64,000 nt of DNA from Paenibacillus artemisiicola (GCF_017652985.1 NZ_JAGGDJ010000004.1:340432-404431); one strand, 5' to 3'; positions 51,675-60,536 are shown, counted from the stretch's first letter. Translations and numbers: made by a program. The notes: a model not told the origin generated them from the sequence alone.

Positions 51675-52724
51675 CTACAAGGAGATCGTCCGATGCTCCG
51701 CCGCGCTTTCGTATACGGCGAACGCCAGCCGCAGCGTGACCAGGTTATCTTCGCCGCTCGTCTGGAACGGCTCGCCGCTGTTCAAGCAGCCGATGAAATG
51801 CCCCTGCAGGCGGACATGGCTCTCCTCGTGATCCAGCTCCGTCTTCGCTGCGACGATCCGCTCTTCGCCGCCGTTCTTGGACACGATCGCGATCCTGCCG
51901 TCCGCGTACAGCTTCAGCGTCCCGTCGCTGCCGTCGACGACGAACCGCTCCAGATGCACCGGCCCGACGCGCTCGCCGAGCGGCTTGTCGAGCTGCTGCC
52001 TCGTGGCCCAGCTCATGTCCATGAAGCCGTAGAAATCATTGTGCCCCAGCACCACGATCCCGCTGTCCTCGCCGATAATGTGCTCGCTCGCGCGCGTCAG
52101 CTCCGCCGTCAGCCGCTTCGGCGTGCCGAACAGAAACCGCCACGTGTCGAACCAGTGGACGCCCATCTCATAGAAGAGCAGCTTCGGCATCGTCCGGAAG
52201 AACGGCTGCGGCAGCTCCGTACCAGGCGCCATCCGCGGCGTGTAATAGTCCGTATGGATGTAGCGCGCCACATGCACCTTGCCGAGCTCGCCGCGGTCCA
52301 GCACGCCCTTGATCGTCCGGAACGGCTCCAGCCAGCGCCAGTTCTCGGTGACCATCAGCCGCACGCCGCGCTCGCGCGCCTGAGCGACCATGCGCTCCGC
52401 CTCGGCAAGCGACGGCGCGAACGGCTTCTGGCAGAGGATGTGCTTGCCGGCGTCCGCGGCTTGGGCGACAAGCTCCGCATGCGTCTCGGCGCCCGTCACG
52501 ATGTCCACGATGTCGATGTCCGCCTGCGCCAGCATCTCGTCGAAACGGCCGAACTGCAACTCCTCGGGCACGCCGTACTTCGCGCCCGCCGCCCGGAGCT
52601 TGCCCTCGGCACGGTCGCAGAGCGCGACGACCCGCGCGCCCGGGATGCGGCTCCACGCCTGCAAATGCTTGTCGGACCAGAAGCCGGTGCCGACGAGCCC
52701 GACGTTCCACGTCTTCTCCGCCAT
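51675..52724 (-). CDS. Gfo/Idh/MocA family oxidoreductase (possible D-apiose dehydrogenase)
   Basis: A 349-residue NAD(P)-dependent sugar dehydrogenase. The Rossmann motif is VGLVGTGFWSDKH (8-20), the catalytic EKP-equivalent is CQKP (about 99-102), and the C-terminal sheet domain follows (FFRTMPKLLFYEMGVHWFDTWRF). D-apiose dehydrogenase (ApsD) belongs to this superfamily. It starts five bases after the ApnO-like gene, in one operon, so oxidation of a sugar ahead of ApnO is the natural role; but members of this family act on many sugars. Confidence 0.8.
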   Translation of the reverse strand: MAEKTWNVGLVGTGFWSDKHLQAWSRIPGARVVALCDRAEGKLRAAGAKYGVPEELQFGRFDEMLAQADIDIVDIVTGAETHAELVAQAADAGKHILCQKPFAPSLAEAERMVAQARERGVRLMVTENWRWLEPFRTIKGVLDRGELGKVHVARYIHTDYYTPRMAPGTELPQPFFRTMPKLLFYEMGVHWFDTWRFLFGTPKRLTAELTRASEHIIGEDSGIVVLGHNDFYGFMDMSWATRQQLDKPLGERVGPVHLERFVVDGSDGTLKLYADGRIAIVSKNGGEERIVAAKTELDHEESHVRLQGHFIGCLNSGEPFQTSGEDNLVTLRLAFAVYESAAEHRTISL

Positions 52725-52729
52725 CGCCG

Positions 52730-53587
52730 TCAGCCCTCCTTCCGGTCGAGATGCAGCATCAAGCGCAGCACTTCGTCGAGCGATTCCTTCGTGAAGACCC
52801 GCTTCCAATCCGGACGGAAAATCTTCTCGTAGCCGTACTCGATCGCGATCTTCGCGGCGTCGGAAAACGGATTGACGCCGTTGAACGCGATGGCGAGCGG
52901 AATCTGGATATGGCCCAGCATGAAGGCGCGCGCCGCCTCCTCGGGCACGCCCATGCGGACGACCTCGTCCATCGCTTCCTTCATGATGCACGCCGCCGCC
53001 GCCGCGACGACCTCCGCCGCCGCCGGCTCCAGCAGCGCCATCTGCTCGACCGTGATCCGGTGGCACCGCGTCACCGGCGCGAACATCGCGCTGCAGATCG
53101 TCTCCGCGAGCGCGAGCTTCTCCTCGCTCCCCTGATGCAGCGCGATGACGATATCCTGCTTCGCCGCGACGCCGCCGAACATGTCCTTGCGCGCCTCGGG
53201 CGAGTCCTGTTCCTCGAACAGCGCGGGATGGCACGGATGCGTCACGACGAAATGGCAATCGTCCCGCAGCGCGACCTGCCGCGCGTAAGCCGCCGCCGGG
53301 TCCAGCAGGACGACCGTCGCGTCCGGCTTCAGCCGCGGCACGACCGTCGCCGACAGCGGGCCGATGGCCGCGTCGGGCACGGCGAAGATCACGACGTCGG
53401 CCGCGCCGAGCGCGTCTTCGAGCGGCGTGACGGCCAAGCCCCGTTCCGCCAGCCTCGCCTTGCCGCTGTCCGCCTGCTCCACCAGCAGCAGCCCCTGCTC
53501 CGTCTTCACCAGATTGTCCGTAATGCGGCAGCCCATTTTGCCGCCCGCGCCCAATATCGCGATGTTGACCGTTGTGCCTTGGCTCAT
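52730..53587 (-). CDS. apnO: ApnO-like D-apionate oxidoisomerase (6-phosphogluconate-dehydrogenase C-domain type)
   Basis: A 285-residue NAD-binding protein: VNIAILGAGGKMGCRITDNL at the N-terminus, VTHPCHPALFEEQDSPEARKD in the middle and ITVEQMALLEPAAAEVVAA plus FMLGHIQIPLAIAF in the helical C-terminal half. This architecture, with the HPCHP and EQMALLEPA segments, is that of D-apionate oxidoisomerase, which turns D-apionate into 3-oxo-isoapionate. AAGGGGCATTATGC precedes ATG 53587. First gene of a two-gene operon divergent from the TIM-barrel gene. Assignment is from remembered family features and context. Confidence 0.68.
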   Translation of the reverse strand: MSQGTTVNIAILGAGGKMGCRITDNLVKTEQGLLLVEQADSGKARLAERGLAVTPLEDALGAADVVIFAVPDAAIGPLSATVVPRLKPDATVVLLDPAAAYARQVALRDDCHFVVTHPCHPALFEEQDSPEARKDMFGGVAAKQDIVIALHQGSEEKLALAETICSAMFAPVTRCHRITVEQMALLEPAAAEVVAAAAACIMKEAMDEVVRMGVPEEAARAFMLGHIQIPLAIAFNGVNPFSDAAKIAIEYGYEKIFRPDWKRVFTKESLDEVLRLMLHLDRKEG

Positions 53588-53704
53588 GCATAATGCCCCT
53601 TTGCAATCGATTTCATACGGCCGCCGGGTACCGGGCGGGAAGGCGCGGATGCGGCCGCGGGATGATGCCACTAGCATAACCGATCGAAAAAACATCTTCA
53701 ATAC

Positions 53705-53729
53705 AAATTGTATACAATTTATGTATAAT
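53705..53729. promoter_or_regulatory. perfect GntR operator palindrome and promoter in the apionate-type divergent region
   Basis: AAATTGTATACAATTT (53705-53720) is a perfect 16-bp palindrome of the GntR TTGTATACAA class. Four bases on, TATAAT (53724-53729) is a -10 for the plus-strand genes, so bound repressor would block polymerase. The minus-strand operon starts 118 bp on the other side and could be controlled by the same site. Confidence 0.75.
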
Positions 53730-53809
53730 TCATTGTCCCGCGCTCCGATTCCTGTTATGCTTAACTTATCGCGCGGCGCCAACGGAGCGCCGGTCAGGAG
53801 GAATCCGGC

Positions 53810-54667
53810 ATGAAACTCGGGCTCAGCACCTACACGTTAACCTGGTCCGTCGGCGTGCCCGGCTACGATCCGCCGCTCCGGCCGTTGACGGCCGAGGCGC
53901 TCGTCGGGCTGACCCGCGAAAGCGGGCTCGGGCTGCTGCAAATCGCGGACAATTTGCCGCTGCATGCGATGACGGACGAAGCGCTGCTTCGGCTCAAGCA
54001 AACCGCCGACGCGCATCGCGTCGAGCTGGAGGTCGGCACGCGGGGCACCGACCCCGAGCTGCTGCTGCGCTACCTCGGCATCGCCGGCTTGCTCGGCTCC
54101 TCCCTCGTTCGCACCCTTGCGACGACGCCCGACCTGGCGGCGGCCGAAGCGCAGATCAGGCAGGTGCTGCCGGACTTCGAAGCCGCGGGCGTTACGCTCG
54201 CGATCGAAAATCACGGCTTGCATACGACGGGACAGCTGGTACAATTATTTCAGAACCTGCGGAGCGCCCGCGTCGGCTGCTGCCTGGACACGGTCAATTC
54301 GTTCGGCGCGCTGGAAGCGCCGGATCACGTCATCCGCGCCTTGTCGCCGTATCTCGTCAACCTGCACGTCAAAGATTTCGAGATCAAGCGGGCGGACCAT
54401 ATGATGGGCTTCTCGATCCTCGGCACGGCCGCCGGCGCCGGACGCCTCGATATCCCGGGGCTCAAGGCGATCGCGGGCGCGAGCGGCAAGCCCGGGGTCC
54501 ATGCGATCCTGGAGCTGTGGACGCCGTATGCCGGCTCCGTCGAAGAGACGATCGCCGTCGAGCGCCGCTGGATGGAAGAGAGCCTCGCGTATTTGCGGCG
54601 CGTTCATTTTACGGAAGAAGAGGATAGCCACTATGCCACCGGTAACGTTGAAAGAGAAGGCTTATGA
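53810..54667 (+). CDS. sugar phosphate isomerase/epimerase-type TIM-barrel protein (OiaC-like)
   Basis: A 285-residue xylose-isomerase-like TIM barrel. Metal ligands are Glu133 (IENHG), Asp160 (CLDTVNS), His186 (NLHVKDF) and Glu235 (ILELWTP), the standard set of AP-endonuclease-2/isomerase folds. 3-oxo-isoapionate decarboxylase (OiaC), which turns the ApnO product into L-erythrulose, has this fold, so the position opposite the apnO-like gene suggests the same job. A generic epimerase cannot be ruled out. GGAGGAATCCGGC precedes ATG. Confidence 0.7.
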   Translation: MKLGLSTYTLTWSVGVPGYDPPLRPLTAEALVGLTRESGLGLLQIADNLPLHAMTDEALLRLKQTADAHRVELEVGTRGTDPELLLRYLGIAGLLGSSLVRTLATTPDLAAAEAQIRQVLPDFEAAGVTLAIENHGLHTTGQLVQLFQNLRSARVGCCLDTVNSFGALEAPDHVIRALSPYLVNLHVKDFEIKRADHMMGFSILGTAAGAGRLDIPGLKAIAGASGKPGVHAILELWTPYAGSVEETIAVERRWMEESLAYLRRVHFTEEEDSHYATGNVEREGL

Positions 54668-55268
54668 ACAGCTGCGCGCCTATTTGCTGGAGGGGACGAT
54701 CAACGGCAACGAGCAGCTGACGGAAAAATATTTGGTGGACCTGCTGAATATGAGCCGGACGCCGATTCGCGCCGCCCTGGAGAAGCTCGCCGCCGAAGGG
54801 CTGCTGAACCTGTCGCCCAACAAGGGGCTGAGCCTGCCGGAGCTGTCGCTGCAGCGGGTCGCGGACTTCTTCGATTTCCGCATCGCGCTCGAGAGCCACA
54901 TCGTGCAGAAGCTGGCCAGCCGCAAGCTGCCGCCGGACGAGATCGCCTGGTTCCGCGCGAACCTGGAGCTGCAGCGGGAGACGGCCGAGCAGCACGATTA
55001 CTTGGCGTTCACGCACGCGGACTCGGCGTTCCACCGCCGGCTCGCCCAGGCGTACGAGAACGGCGAAATGGTGCAGATGATGGAGAACCTGCAGGACCGC
55101 CTGTTCCAGCTCGCGCTGAAGGTGCTTCGCAAGGACAACGGCCGGATTCTCGCGTCGTACCGCGATCATCTCGAGATCTTCGAGCTCATTCTCGCGGGCA
55201 GCGGAGAAGAAGCGAAGCGGCGGATGGTGGAGCATTTGGAATACGGGGCGCGGATTCTGGTGTTGTAG
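54633..55268 (+). CDS. GntR/FadR-subfamily regulator
   Basis: A 211-residue regulator overlapping the end of the TIM-barrel gene by 35 bp, so the two are coupled. Winged helix 5-70 (QLTEKYLVDLLNMSRTPIRAALEKLAAEGLL); FCD ligand domain 75-205 (FRIALESHIVQKLASRKL, HADSAFHRRLAQAYENGEM, SYRDHLEIFELILAG). GAGGATAGCCACT precedes ATG. The TTGTATACAA palindrome upstream is the classic site of this family and is almost certainly its operator, making it an autoregulated repressor of both divergent units. Confidence 0.85.
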   Translation: MPPVTLKEKAYEQLRAYLLEGTINGNEQLTEKYLVDLLNMSRTPIRAALEKLAAEGLLNLSPNKGLSLPELSLQRVADFFDFRIALESHIVQKLASRKLPPDEIAWFRANLELQRETAEQHDYLAFTHADSAFHRRLAQAYENGEMVQMMENLQDRLFQLALKVLRKDNGRILASYRDHLEIFELILAGSGEEAKRRMVEHLEYGARILVL

Positions 55269-55289
55269 CGGTTCGCGGCCCGGCATAAC

Positions 55290-55338
55290 AAAAAGCGGCA
55301 ATCGGGATGGTCGCGCCATCCCCGATTGCCGCCTTTTT
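55290..55338. terminator. bidirectional terminator
   Basis: AAAAAGCGGCAATCGGGATGG pairs with CCATCCCCGATTGCCGCCTTTTT. It lies 21 bp after the GntR stop and faces the converging ParB-like gene. Confidence 0.9.
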
Positions 55339-55396
55339 GCGTTTGCCTGCTCGCGGAACGGTCACGCCCCGCGCATGCGGCTTCATTGCCGCGCCT

Positions 55397-55864
55397 TCAT
55401 TGCCCGGCTGCCTCGTCAAGCCCCCGTCCGGCCCACGGCGCCAGCTCTTCCCGGCTCTCGCTGCCCCACACGATCGTCCAGCAGGACGAAGCCCCCGTCC
55501 GCCGAAGCGCCTCGTGCCGGTGGTTGCCGTCGCGGATCGACAGCTTCCCGTCCGCCGCTTGGGCGATCAGCGGCGGGTACGCCCAGCCTTCCCGAAGGAG
55601 CGCCTCGAGTTCGGCCACGTGCGCATCCCAGCTGTCCGGCGGGCTGCGAAATTCCATCTCCGGTTCCGGCCCGCAGCAGCGCTCCAGCTCCCCGAGCGGC
55701 AGCAGCACCGGACCGGCCCAATACCGCTTCTGCAGCTTGAGCCCGTCCGAGAACGGCAGGTTGCCGCCCGCCGTCTTCAAGAACAGATGCACCCATTCCT
55801 CCAAGCAGCCCTCCGCCGCGTAAGCCGCCGCTTCTTGCGGCGTAAACGTCATCGGCAGCGCCAT
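55397..55864 (-). CDS. ParB/Srx-fold-like small protein
   Basis: A 155-residue protein with IRDGNHRHEALRRTG (about 113-127), the DGNHR motif of ParB/Srx nucleotide-binding domains, preceded by a segment (YPPLIAQAADGKLSI) that matches the preceding strand. No DNA-binding domain follows, so it is not a plasmid partition protein; such stand-alone forms may hydrolyse or bind nucleotides. GGGAGGAATGGACCG precedes ATG. Function unknown. Confidence 0.6.
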   Translation of the reverse strand: MALPMTFTPQEAAAYAAEGCLEEWVHLFLKTAGGNLPFSDGLKLQKRYWAGPVLLPLGELERCCGPEPEMEFRSPPDSWDAHVAELEALLREGWAYPPLIAQAADGKLSIRDGNHRHEALRRTGASSCWTIVWGSESREELAPWAGRGLDEAAGQ

Positions 55865-56092
55865 CGGTCCATTCCTCCCATGCAGCCATAATCGATGTCA
55901 TAACCCGCGGGGCCGATCCCCGCGACTATTCCTTCGCGGCCGCGCCGCCGATCTCCTGCGCGCCCAAGCCTGTCACAGATCAAAACGGCTCGTCGTTCTA
56001 TGTACGAATGACCGGCCGCAAGACAAGCATCGCCTTTGACGTCCCATGTCGTTCTCCGAATCAAAATTCATAAAAAGGACGTGCATTCCTTC

Positions 56093-56785
56093 ATGTTGAG
56101 CCATTTAACGCCTTTATTCGCAGCTTCTTCCGCCGCTTCCGGCGCGCCGGGCAAAAAAGTCTTATATATCACCGCCAACCCGAACGGGGTCGAGCAGTCC
56201 TACAGCATGGCCGTAGGCAAAGCGTTCATCGACGCGTACCATGCGGTCAACCCGAACGACGTCGTCTACCATATCGATCTGTTCCAAACGGACATCCCGC
56301 TGCTGAACGGCGAAGTATTCGGCGCGTGGGGCAAGCTGCAAGCGGGCGCTTCGTTCGATCATTTGACGCCTTCCGAACAAGTCAAGGTGAGCCGTCTGGG
56401 CGAGCTGGTCGACGGCTTCGTCGAAGCGGACAAATACGTCTTCGTCAACCCGGTGTGGAACTTCTCGTACCCGCCCGTGCTGAAAGCCTACATCGACGCC
56501 TTCTTCGTGGCGGGCAAAACGTTCCGCTACACCGCGGACGGCCCGATCGGCCTGCTGACCGACAAAAAAGCGTTCCAAATCCAAGCCAGCGGCAGCGTGC
56601 TGTCCGAAGGCCACTTCGGGGAATTCGAAATGGCGCACCGCCATCTCGGCGCGGTGCTGAAATTCCTGGGCGTGCCGAGCTTCGAAGCCGTCTACGTGGA
56701 AGGCATGGCCGCGCAGCCCGATAAAGCCGAAGAGATCAAAACCCAAGCGATCCTGAACGCCCGCGAAGCCGCGAAACGCTTCTAA
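56093..56785 (+). CDS. azoR: FMN-dependent NADH-azoreductase
   Basis: A 230-residue flavodoxin-like quinone/azo reductase: VLYITANPNGVEQSYSM (FMN phosphate loop), FVNPVWNFSYPPVLKAYIDAFFVAGKTFRY (flavin-binding loop), IQASGSVLSEG and LKFLGVPSFEAVYVEGMA. It reduces azo compounds and quinones with two electrons, protecting against thiol stress. About 20 residues precede the usual start; AAGGA stands 13 bp before ATG 56093. B. subtilis AzoJ is 208 residues. Confidence 0.9.
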   Translation: MLSHLTPLFAASSAASGAPGKKVLYITANPNGVEQSYSMAVGKAFIDAYHAVNPNDVVYHIDLFQTDIPLLNGEVFGAWGKLQAGASFDHLTPSEQVKVSRLGELVDGFVEADKYVFVNPVWNFSYPPVLKAYIDAFFVAGKTFRYTADGPIGLLTDKKAFQIQASGSVLSEGHFGEFEMAHRHLGAVLKFLGVPSFEAVYVEGMAAQPDKAEEIKTQAILNAREAAKRF

Positions 56786-56825
56786 GCTTCACGCTCGCCG
56801 ATACCGGCTCTAAGCCGGGACGACT

Positions 56826-56857
56826 CGAGTTCTTGTCCATCCCCGGACAAGAACTCG
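56826..56857. terminator. hairpin between azoR and GH97 genes
   Basis: CGAGTTCTTGTCC and GGACAAGAACTCG form a perfect 13-bp stem with a 6-nt loop between converging genes. The T tract is weak on both sides. Confidence 0.65.
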
Positions 56858-56899
56858 ATTGCGTTCCCGCGAATTCGGATGACGAATCCCTCCGAATGA

Positions 56900-59506
56900 C
56901 TATGATTTGCCTTCCAGCGGCGTTTCCAGCCGCACGCCGATTCGTCCGACTTCGGGGGCAAGCTCCTCATCGTGATGCAGCTTGATGCGGTTCGCTCCCT
57001 TCCGCAGCCGGATCTTCACCTCCTTGATGCCGGATATATCCCAGCGAGCCGGCCCCCATCCGCCCGTATTGAAGAGAACGGAACGCATGGAAGGCTCGTC
57101 GTTCACCGCAATGAGCAGCGCCCTGTTTTCGCCGGAGTAGTAATCCAGGGTAAGAATGTAGTCGCCGTCCGCTTCCGCCATGACGCCGTCGAACGTGAGC
57201 GAACCGCCGCGGCCGATGCCGACGGCCTTGCGCAGCCCGGCGGACGCGTCGACGTGACAGAGCGAAGCGCCCCCCGCAAGCATCCCCTCTTCCGCCGAAT
57301 AGAACGTGTCCGGATGCGGCGCCCAGCCGATGACGTTCACACGGTCGATGAGCGGCGACGGCTCGTTCGGTCCGGATCGCGCAAGCACGATCGCATTGAT
57401 CCCTTTCTCGAGCGTGACGACGATGTCGGACGTCCGGACGACTTCGTCGCCGCCCGAGGATTCCAGGCGGAACGCCTGCGGTTCGCCCCCGTTGACGCTG
57501 ACGTGAAGGCTGCTCGGCCGCGCGGAGAGATAGAACAAGCGAAGGCTGTGCCGGCCCGTACGATCCGCCGCAACGCCGCCGAAGACCAGCTCCCCGCCGC
57601 TGCCCAAGGCCACCGCGCTGCCCTCCAAAGCATTCTCGCGGGGAACCCTGTCCGCGGTGCCCCGAAGCTCGGCCGCGGCCGACGAATAGGTGTGCGCATC
57701 GGCGTCCATGTAACCGCCGCGCACGCCCGATTTCAGCGGGGGCGCCTCTTCGCCGGCGCTGATATACAGGGCGAAGCCGCCGCTTTCGAGCGCTTGAACG
57801 GACAGGCTGTCGCGGTTGGTCAGGAAGCGGACCTCCTTCTTCAGCAGGTCGCCGTTCCGGCCGTCCCGGTAAAGCTCCACCCGGTAGCGGCCGTCGGGCA
57901 GGAAGCCGAGCGGCACGGTTACGCTCCGCGAAGCGGTCACGATGCCGCCGACGAACCATTCCCGGCCCGCGCTGCGCATCAGCACCGCGTGATCGCCCGG
58001 AAAACCGGACAGCACCCGGACGCCGTCGAATTTGGCCGGCAGTCTGCGCAGCAGCTCCGTGCCGACCCACGGTTCGTACGCATAGATCGCATCGGCGAAA
58101 TGCTGCACGCCGGATTCGAATACGATGGCGAGCGCCAATTGATGCGCCTGCGTCGTGTTCCGATTCGCGTTGGAGAAGCCGGTAACCGTGTAATCCATCG
58201 GCCCGACCACGTTGCGCGTGAACGGAACGGTGCAGTTATGCGCGGCATGCGGCAAGCCGCTCCACTTGTAATGCTCGAGTCCGAGAATCCCCTCGGCCGT
58301 CATGATATTCGGGTACGTCCGGCCTTCGCCGGCCGGCTTCGTGCTGCCGTGGAAGTTGATCATGAGCCGATGCGCAGTCATGAGATCCGCGATCATGTTG
58401 TACTGCCACATCGTGTGCCGGGAATCGTTCATGAAGAAGTCGACCTTCAGGCCGACGACGCCCCAGGCCGCCCAGCGCGGAATTTTCTCCTGCGCCTTCT
58501 CCGGCGTGTCGATCGCCTGCATGTCCGACCAGAGCCAGACGTCCACGTTCCGTTCGCGGGCGTAGTCGCACAGGTCCTTCACCCAGCTGTCGTCCCAGCC
58601 CGCGTCGACCGTAATCGCCTCGAACCCCATCGCCGCGGCGAAATCGACGTACCGCTTCTGCTCGCTATACAGCTGCGCGCCGTTCTCGAACGCCCACCAC
58701 GACCAGATGCTTCTGGCCGGCTTGATCCAGGACGTATCTGCCCGCTCGCAGGGCGGATTGAGGTTGTAGTTGAGCGTGCTGTTCACCAGCTGGTCCAAAT
58801 CGTCGCAGACCGTGACGATCCGCCACGGCGTCTCGAGCGGCAGCGCGGCCGGCATCGGCTCCAACTGCTCCGGCGCGAACGCGAGCTTCATCCGGCCGTC
58901 CGCCTCGGTCTGCAGATGGCTCGAGCAGTAGCTGCCGCCCGTATTCAGAATGCCCGCCTCGGTCAGCATCGCCCAGCGGCCGTCTTCCGCGCTATGCAGC
59001 AGCGCCGGCATGCCGTAGTCCCGCGTCCCCGCCGTCTGCCAGCCGCAGCGATTGTACGGGCCCTCGTACGTATTCACCCAGTCCTGCAGCCACAGCTCGC
59101 CGAATGTCCCCGGGAACGCGAAATCGGTATATTCCCGATAGACGCGAAACGACGTTTCGCCGCCCGCGCGAACCTCGTACCGGAAGGCCAGGCCGTCCTC
59201 GAACAAGCGGAAACGGACGGCGACGGCCAGTTCCGCGGCCTCGAAGCGCAGCGTCAGCTCGTTGGCTTCGTTCTCGTAGACCGCCTTCTTGCCGACGGGC
59301 AGCGAGTAGCGCTCCGAGATGCGCGCATCCTCGCGCCGGATGAAGCGATAGCCCGCGAGCAGATCGCCGAGGCTGGTGGCCAGCCCCAGCCGGGACGGCG
59401 CCAGAACCGCGCAATCGCCGGCTTCCAGCGAATAATAGAGCCGCTCGTCGGCGTCCTGATAGACGGTCAGCGTCAGTTTCCGGTGAGGCGAATCAAGTGT
59501 CCACAT
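56900..59506 (-). CDS. GH97 family glycoside hydrolase with carbohydrate-binding end domain
   Basis: An 868-residue enzyme. Residues 1-260 are the GH97 N-terminal beta-supersandwich, 260-540 the (beta/alpha)8 barrel (SIWSWWAFENGAQ, ITVDAGWDDSW, GLKVDFFMNDSRHTMWQYN), 540-600 the C-domain. Asp356 in KVDFF and Glu405 in TAEGILGLEHY are the nucleophile and acid/base of the retaining alpha-galactosidase branch. Residues 615-868 look like two CBM35/CBM6-type sandwiches, making it longer than the usual 650-700. No signal peptide; last gene of the second ABC operon, so it splits the imported alpha-glycoside. Confidence 0.85.
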   Translation of the reverse strand: MWTLDSPHRKLTLTVYQDADERLYYSLEAGDCAVLAPSRLGLATSLGDLLAGYRFIRREDARISERYSLPVGKKAVYENEANELTLRFEAAELAVAVRFRLFEDGLAFRYEVRAGGETSFRVYREYTDFAFPGTFGELWLQDWVNTYEGPYNRCGWQTAGTRDYGMPALLHSAEDGRWAMLTEAGILNTGGSYCSSHLQTEADGRMKLAFAPEQLEPMPAALPLETPWRIVTVCDDLDQLVNSTLNYNLNPPCERADTSWIKPARSIWSWWAFENGAQLYSEQKRYVDFAAAMGFEAITVDAGWDDSWVKDLCDYARERNVDVWLWSDMQAIDTPEKAQEKIPRWAAWGVVGLKVDFFMNDSRHTMWQYNMIADLMTAHRLMINFHGSTKPAGEGRTYPNIMTAEGILGLEHYKWSGLPHAAHNCTVPFTRNVVGPMDYTVTGFSNANRNTTQAHQLALAIVFESGVQHFADAIYAYEPWVGTELLRRLPAKFDGVRVLSGFPGDHAVLMRSAGREWFVGGIVTASRSVTVPLGFLPDGRYRVELYRDGRNGDLLKKEVRFLTNRDSLSVQALESGGFALYISAGEEAPPLKSGVRGGYMDADAHTYSSAAAELRGTADRVPRENALEGSAVALGSGGELVFGGVAADRTGRHSLRLFYLSARPSSLHVSVNGGEPQAFRLESSGGDEVVRTSDIVVTLEKGINAIVLARSGPNEPSPLIDRVNVIGWAPHPDTFYSAEEGMLAGGASLCHVDASAGLRKAVGIGRGGSLTFDGVMAEADGDYILTLDYYSGENRALLIAVNDEPSMRSVLFNTGGWGPARWDISGIKEVKIRLRKGANRIKLHHDEELAPEVGRIGVRLETPLEGKS

Positions 59507-59527
59507 GTGCGGATTCTCCGTTTCTAT

Positions 59528-59595
59528 TGTAAGTAGATGGTAGATAAAGTGTAAGTAGATGGTAGATAAAGTAGATCAGTAGATGGCAGATAGCG
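59528..59595. repeat. 22-bp tandem repeat, two perfect plus one degenerate copy
   Basis: TGTAAGTAGATGGTAGATAAAG occurs at 59528-59549 and 59550-59571, then again in altered form to 59595. It fills the gap between the second permease stop and the GH97 ribosome site, so it lies in the operon mRNA. Confidence 0.85.
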
Positions 59596-59635
59596 TGTTT
59601 AAGCCTGCGGCGGCGGGCGCGCCTGCGGTCGGGCG

Positions 59636-60520
59636 CTACCCCTTCACGCTGCCCATGACGATTCCTTCGGCAAAATACTTCTGCAGAAACGGATACACGA
59701 GCAGGACGGGCACCATGGCGACGATCACCTGCGCCGCCCGCGACGTCCGGTCGGAGATCATCGACCATTTGGCGACGTCGACGGCCGACATGAGCGTGAG
59801 ATCGCGGTTCACGATGACGGTCTGCAGATAGCTCTGCAGCGGGTAGCGCTCCGGCCGGTTCATCAGGATCAGCCCCTCGAACCAGGAGTTCCAATGCGTC
59901 ACGATGCAGAACAGCGTGAGCGTCGCGATGGCCGGGGCGGACAGCGGCACCGCGATGCGCCACAGCGCCTGCCAGCGGCCGGCGCCGTCCATGAGACCCG
60001 CTTCCTCGATCTCGTCGGGCAGCGACTTGAAGAAGTTGAGCAGCAGGACGACGTTCATGACCGGCACCGCGCCGGGGAGAATCAGCGCCCAGAAGGAATC
60101 GAGGATGCCGGTCATCTTGATCGTCATGTACCACGGGATCAGCCCGCCGCTGAACAGCATCGTCGCGACGAAATACCAGGCATAGAAGCCGCGCCAGCGA
60201 AATTGGTTGCGGTCTTTGGACAGCGGATACGCGATCAGGATGGTCAGCAGCATGTTGAGGGGCACGCCGGCCGCGACGCGGAGCAGCGAGACGCCGAACG
60301 CGCGCGCGAATTCCGGCTTGCCGAGCACGAAGGCGTACGATTTCAAGTTGAAGCCGACGGGCCACAGTTTGACCTGCCCGGAGCCGACGGCCGCGCTGGT
60401 GCTGAAGGACAGCGCCAGCACGTTCGCGATGGGCAGCAGGCAGGCGGCGGCGACGGCGGCCAGCAGCGCATAGTTGAGCGCCGCGAAGATCCGTCTTCCC
60501 CAGGAAGAATCGATGTTCAT
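59636..60520 (-). CDS. ABC sugar permease, MalG/YtcP type
   Basis: A 294-residue six-helix permease. The EAA loop is EEAGLMDGAGRWQALWRIAV; the ending YPFLQKYFAEGIVMGSVKG is typical. ATG at 60520 or TTG at 60526 could start it; GTGGG precedes the ATG. It starts 17 bp after the other permease gene and is followed by the GH97 gene. Partner of the LplB-type permease and the SBP upstream. Confidence 0.9.
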   Translation of the reverse strand: MNIDSSWGRRIFAALNYALLAAVAAACLLPIANVLALSFSTSAAVGSGQVKLWPVGFNLKSYAFVLGKPEFARAFGVSLLRVAAGVPLNMLLTILIAYPLSKDRNQFRWRGFYAWYFVATMLFSGGLIPWYMTIKMTGILDSFWALILPGAVPVMNVVLLLNFFKSLPDEIEEAGLMDGAGRWQALWRIAVPLSAPAIATLTLFCIVTHWNSWFEGLILMNRPERYPLQSYLQTVIVNRDLTLMSAVDVAKWSMISDRTSRAAQVIVAMVPVLLVYPFLQKYFAEGIVMGSVKG

Positions 60521-60536
60521 AGCCAACCCACTTTTC

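Noticed and set aside
56972..59536. 854-codon frame antisense to the GH97 gene
   Set aside because: GH97 catalytic motifs lie on the other strand; the frame is Arg-rich shadow sequence.
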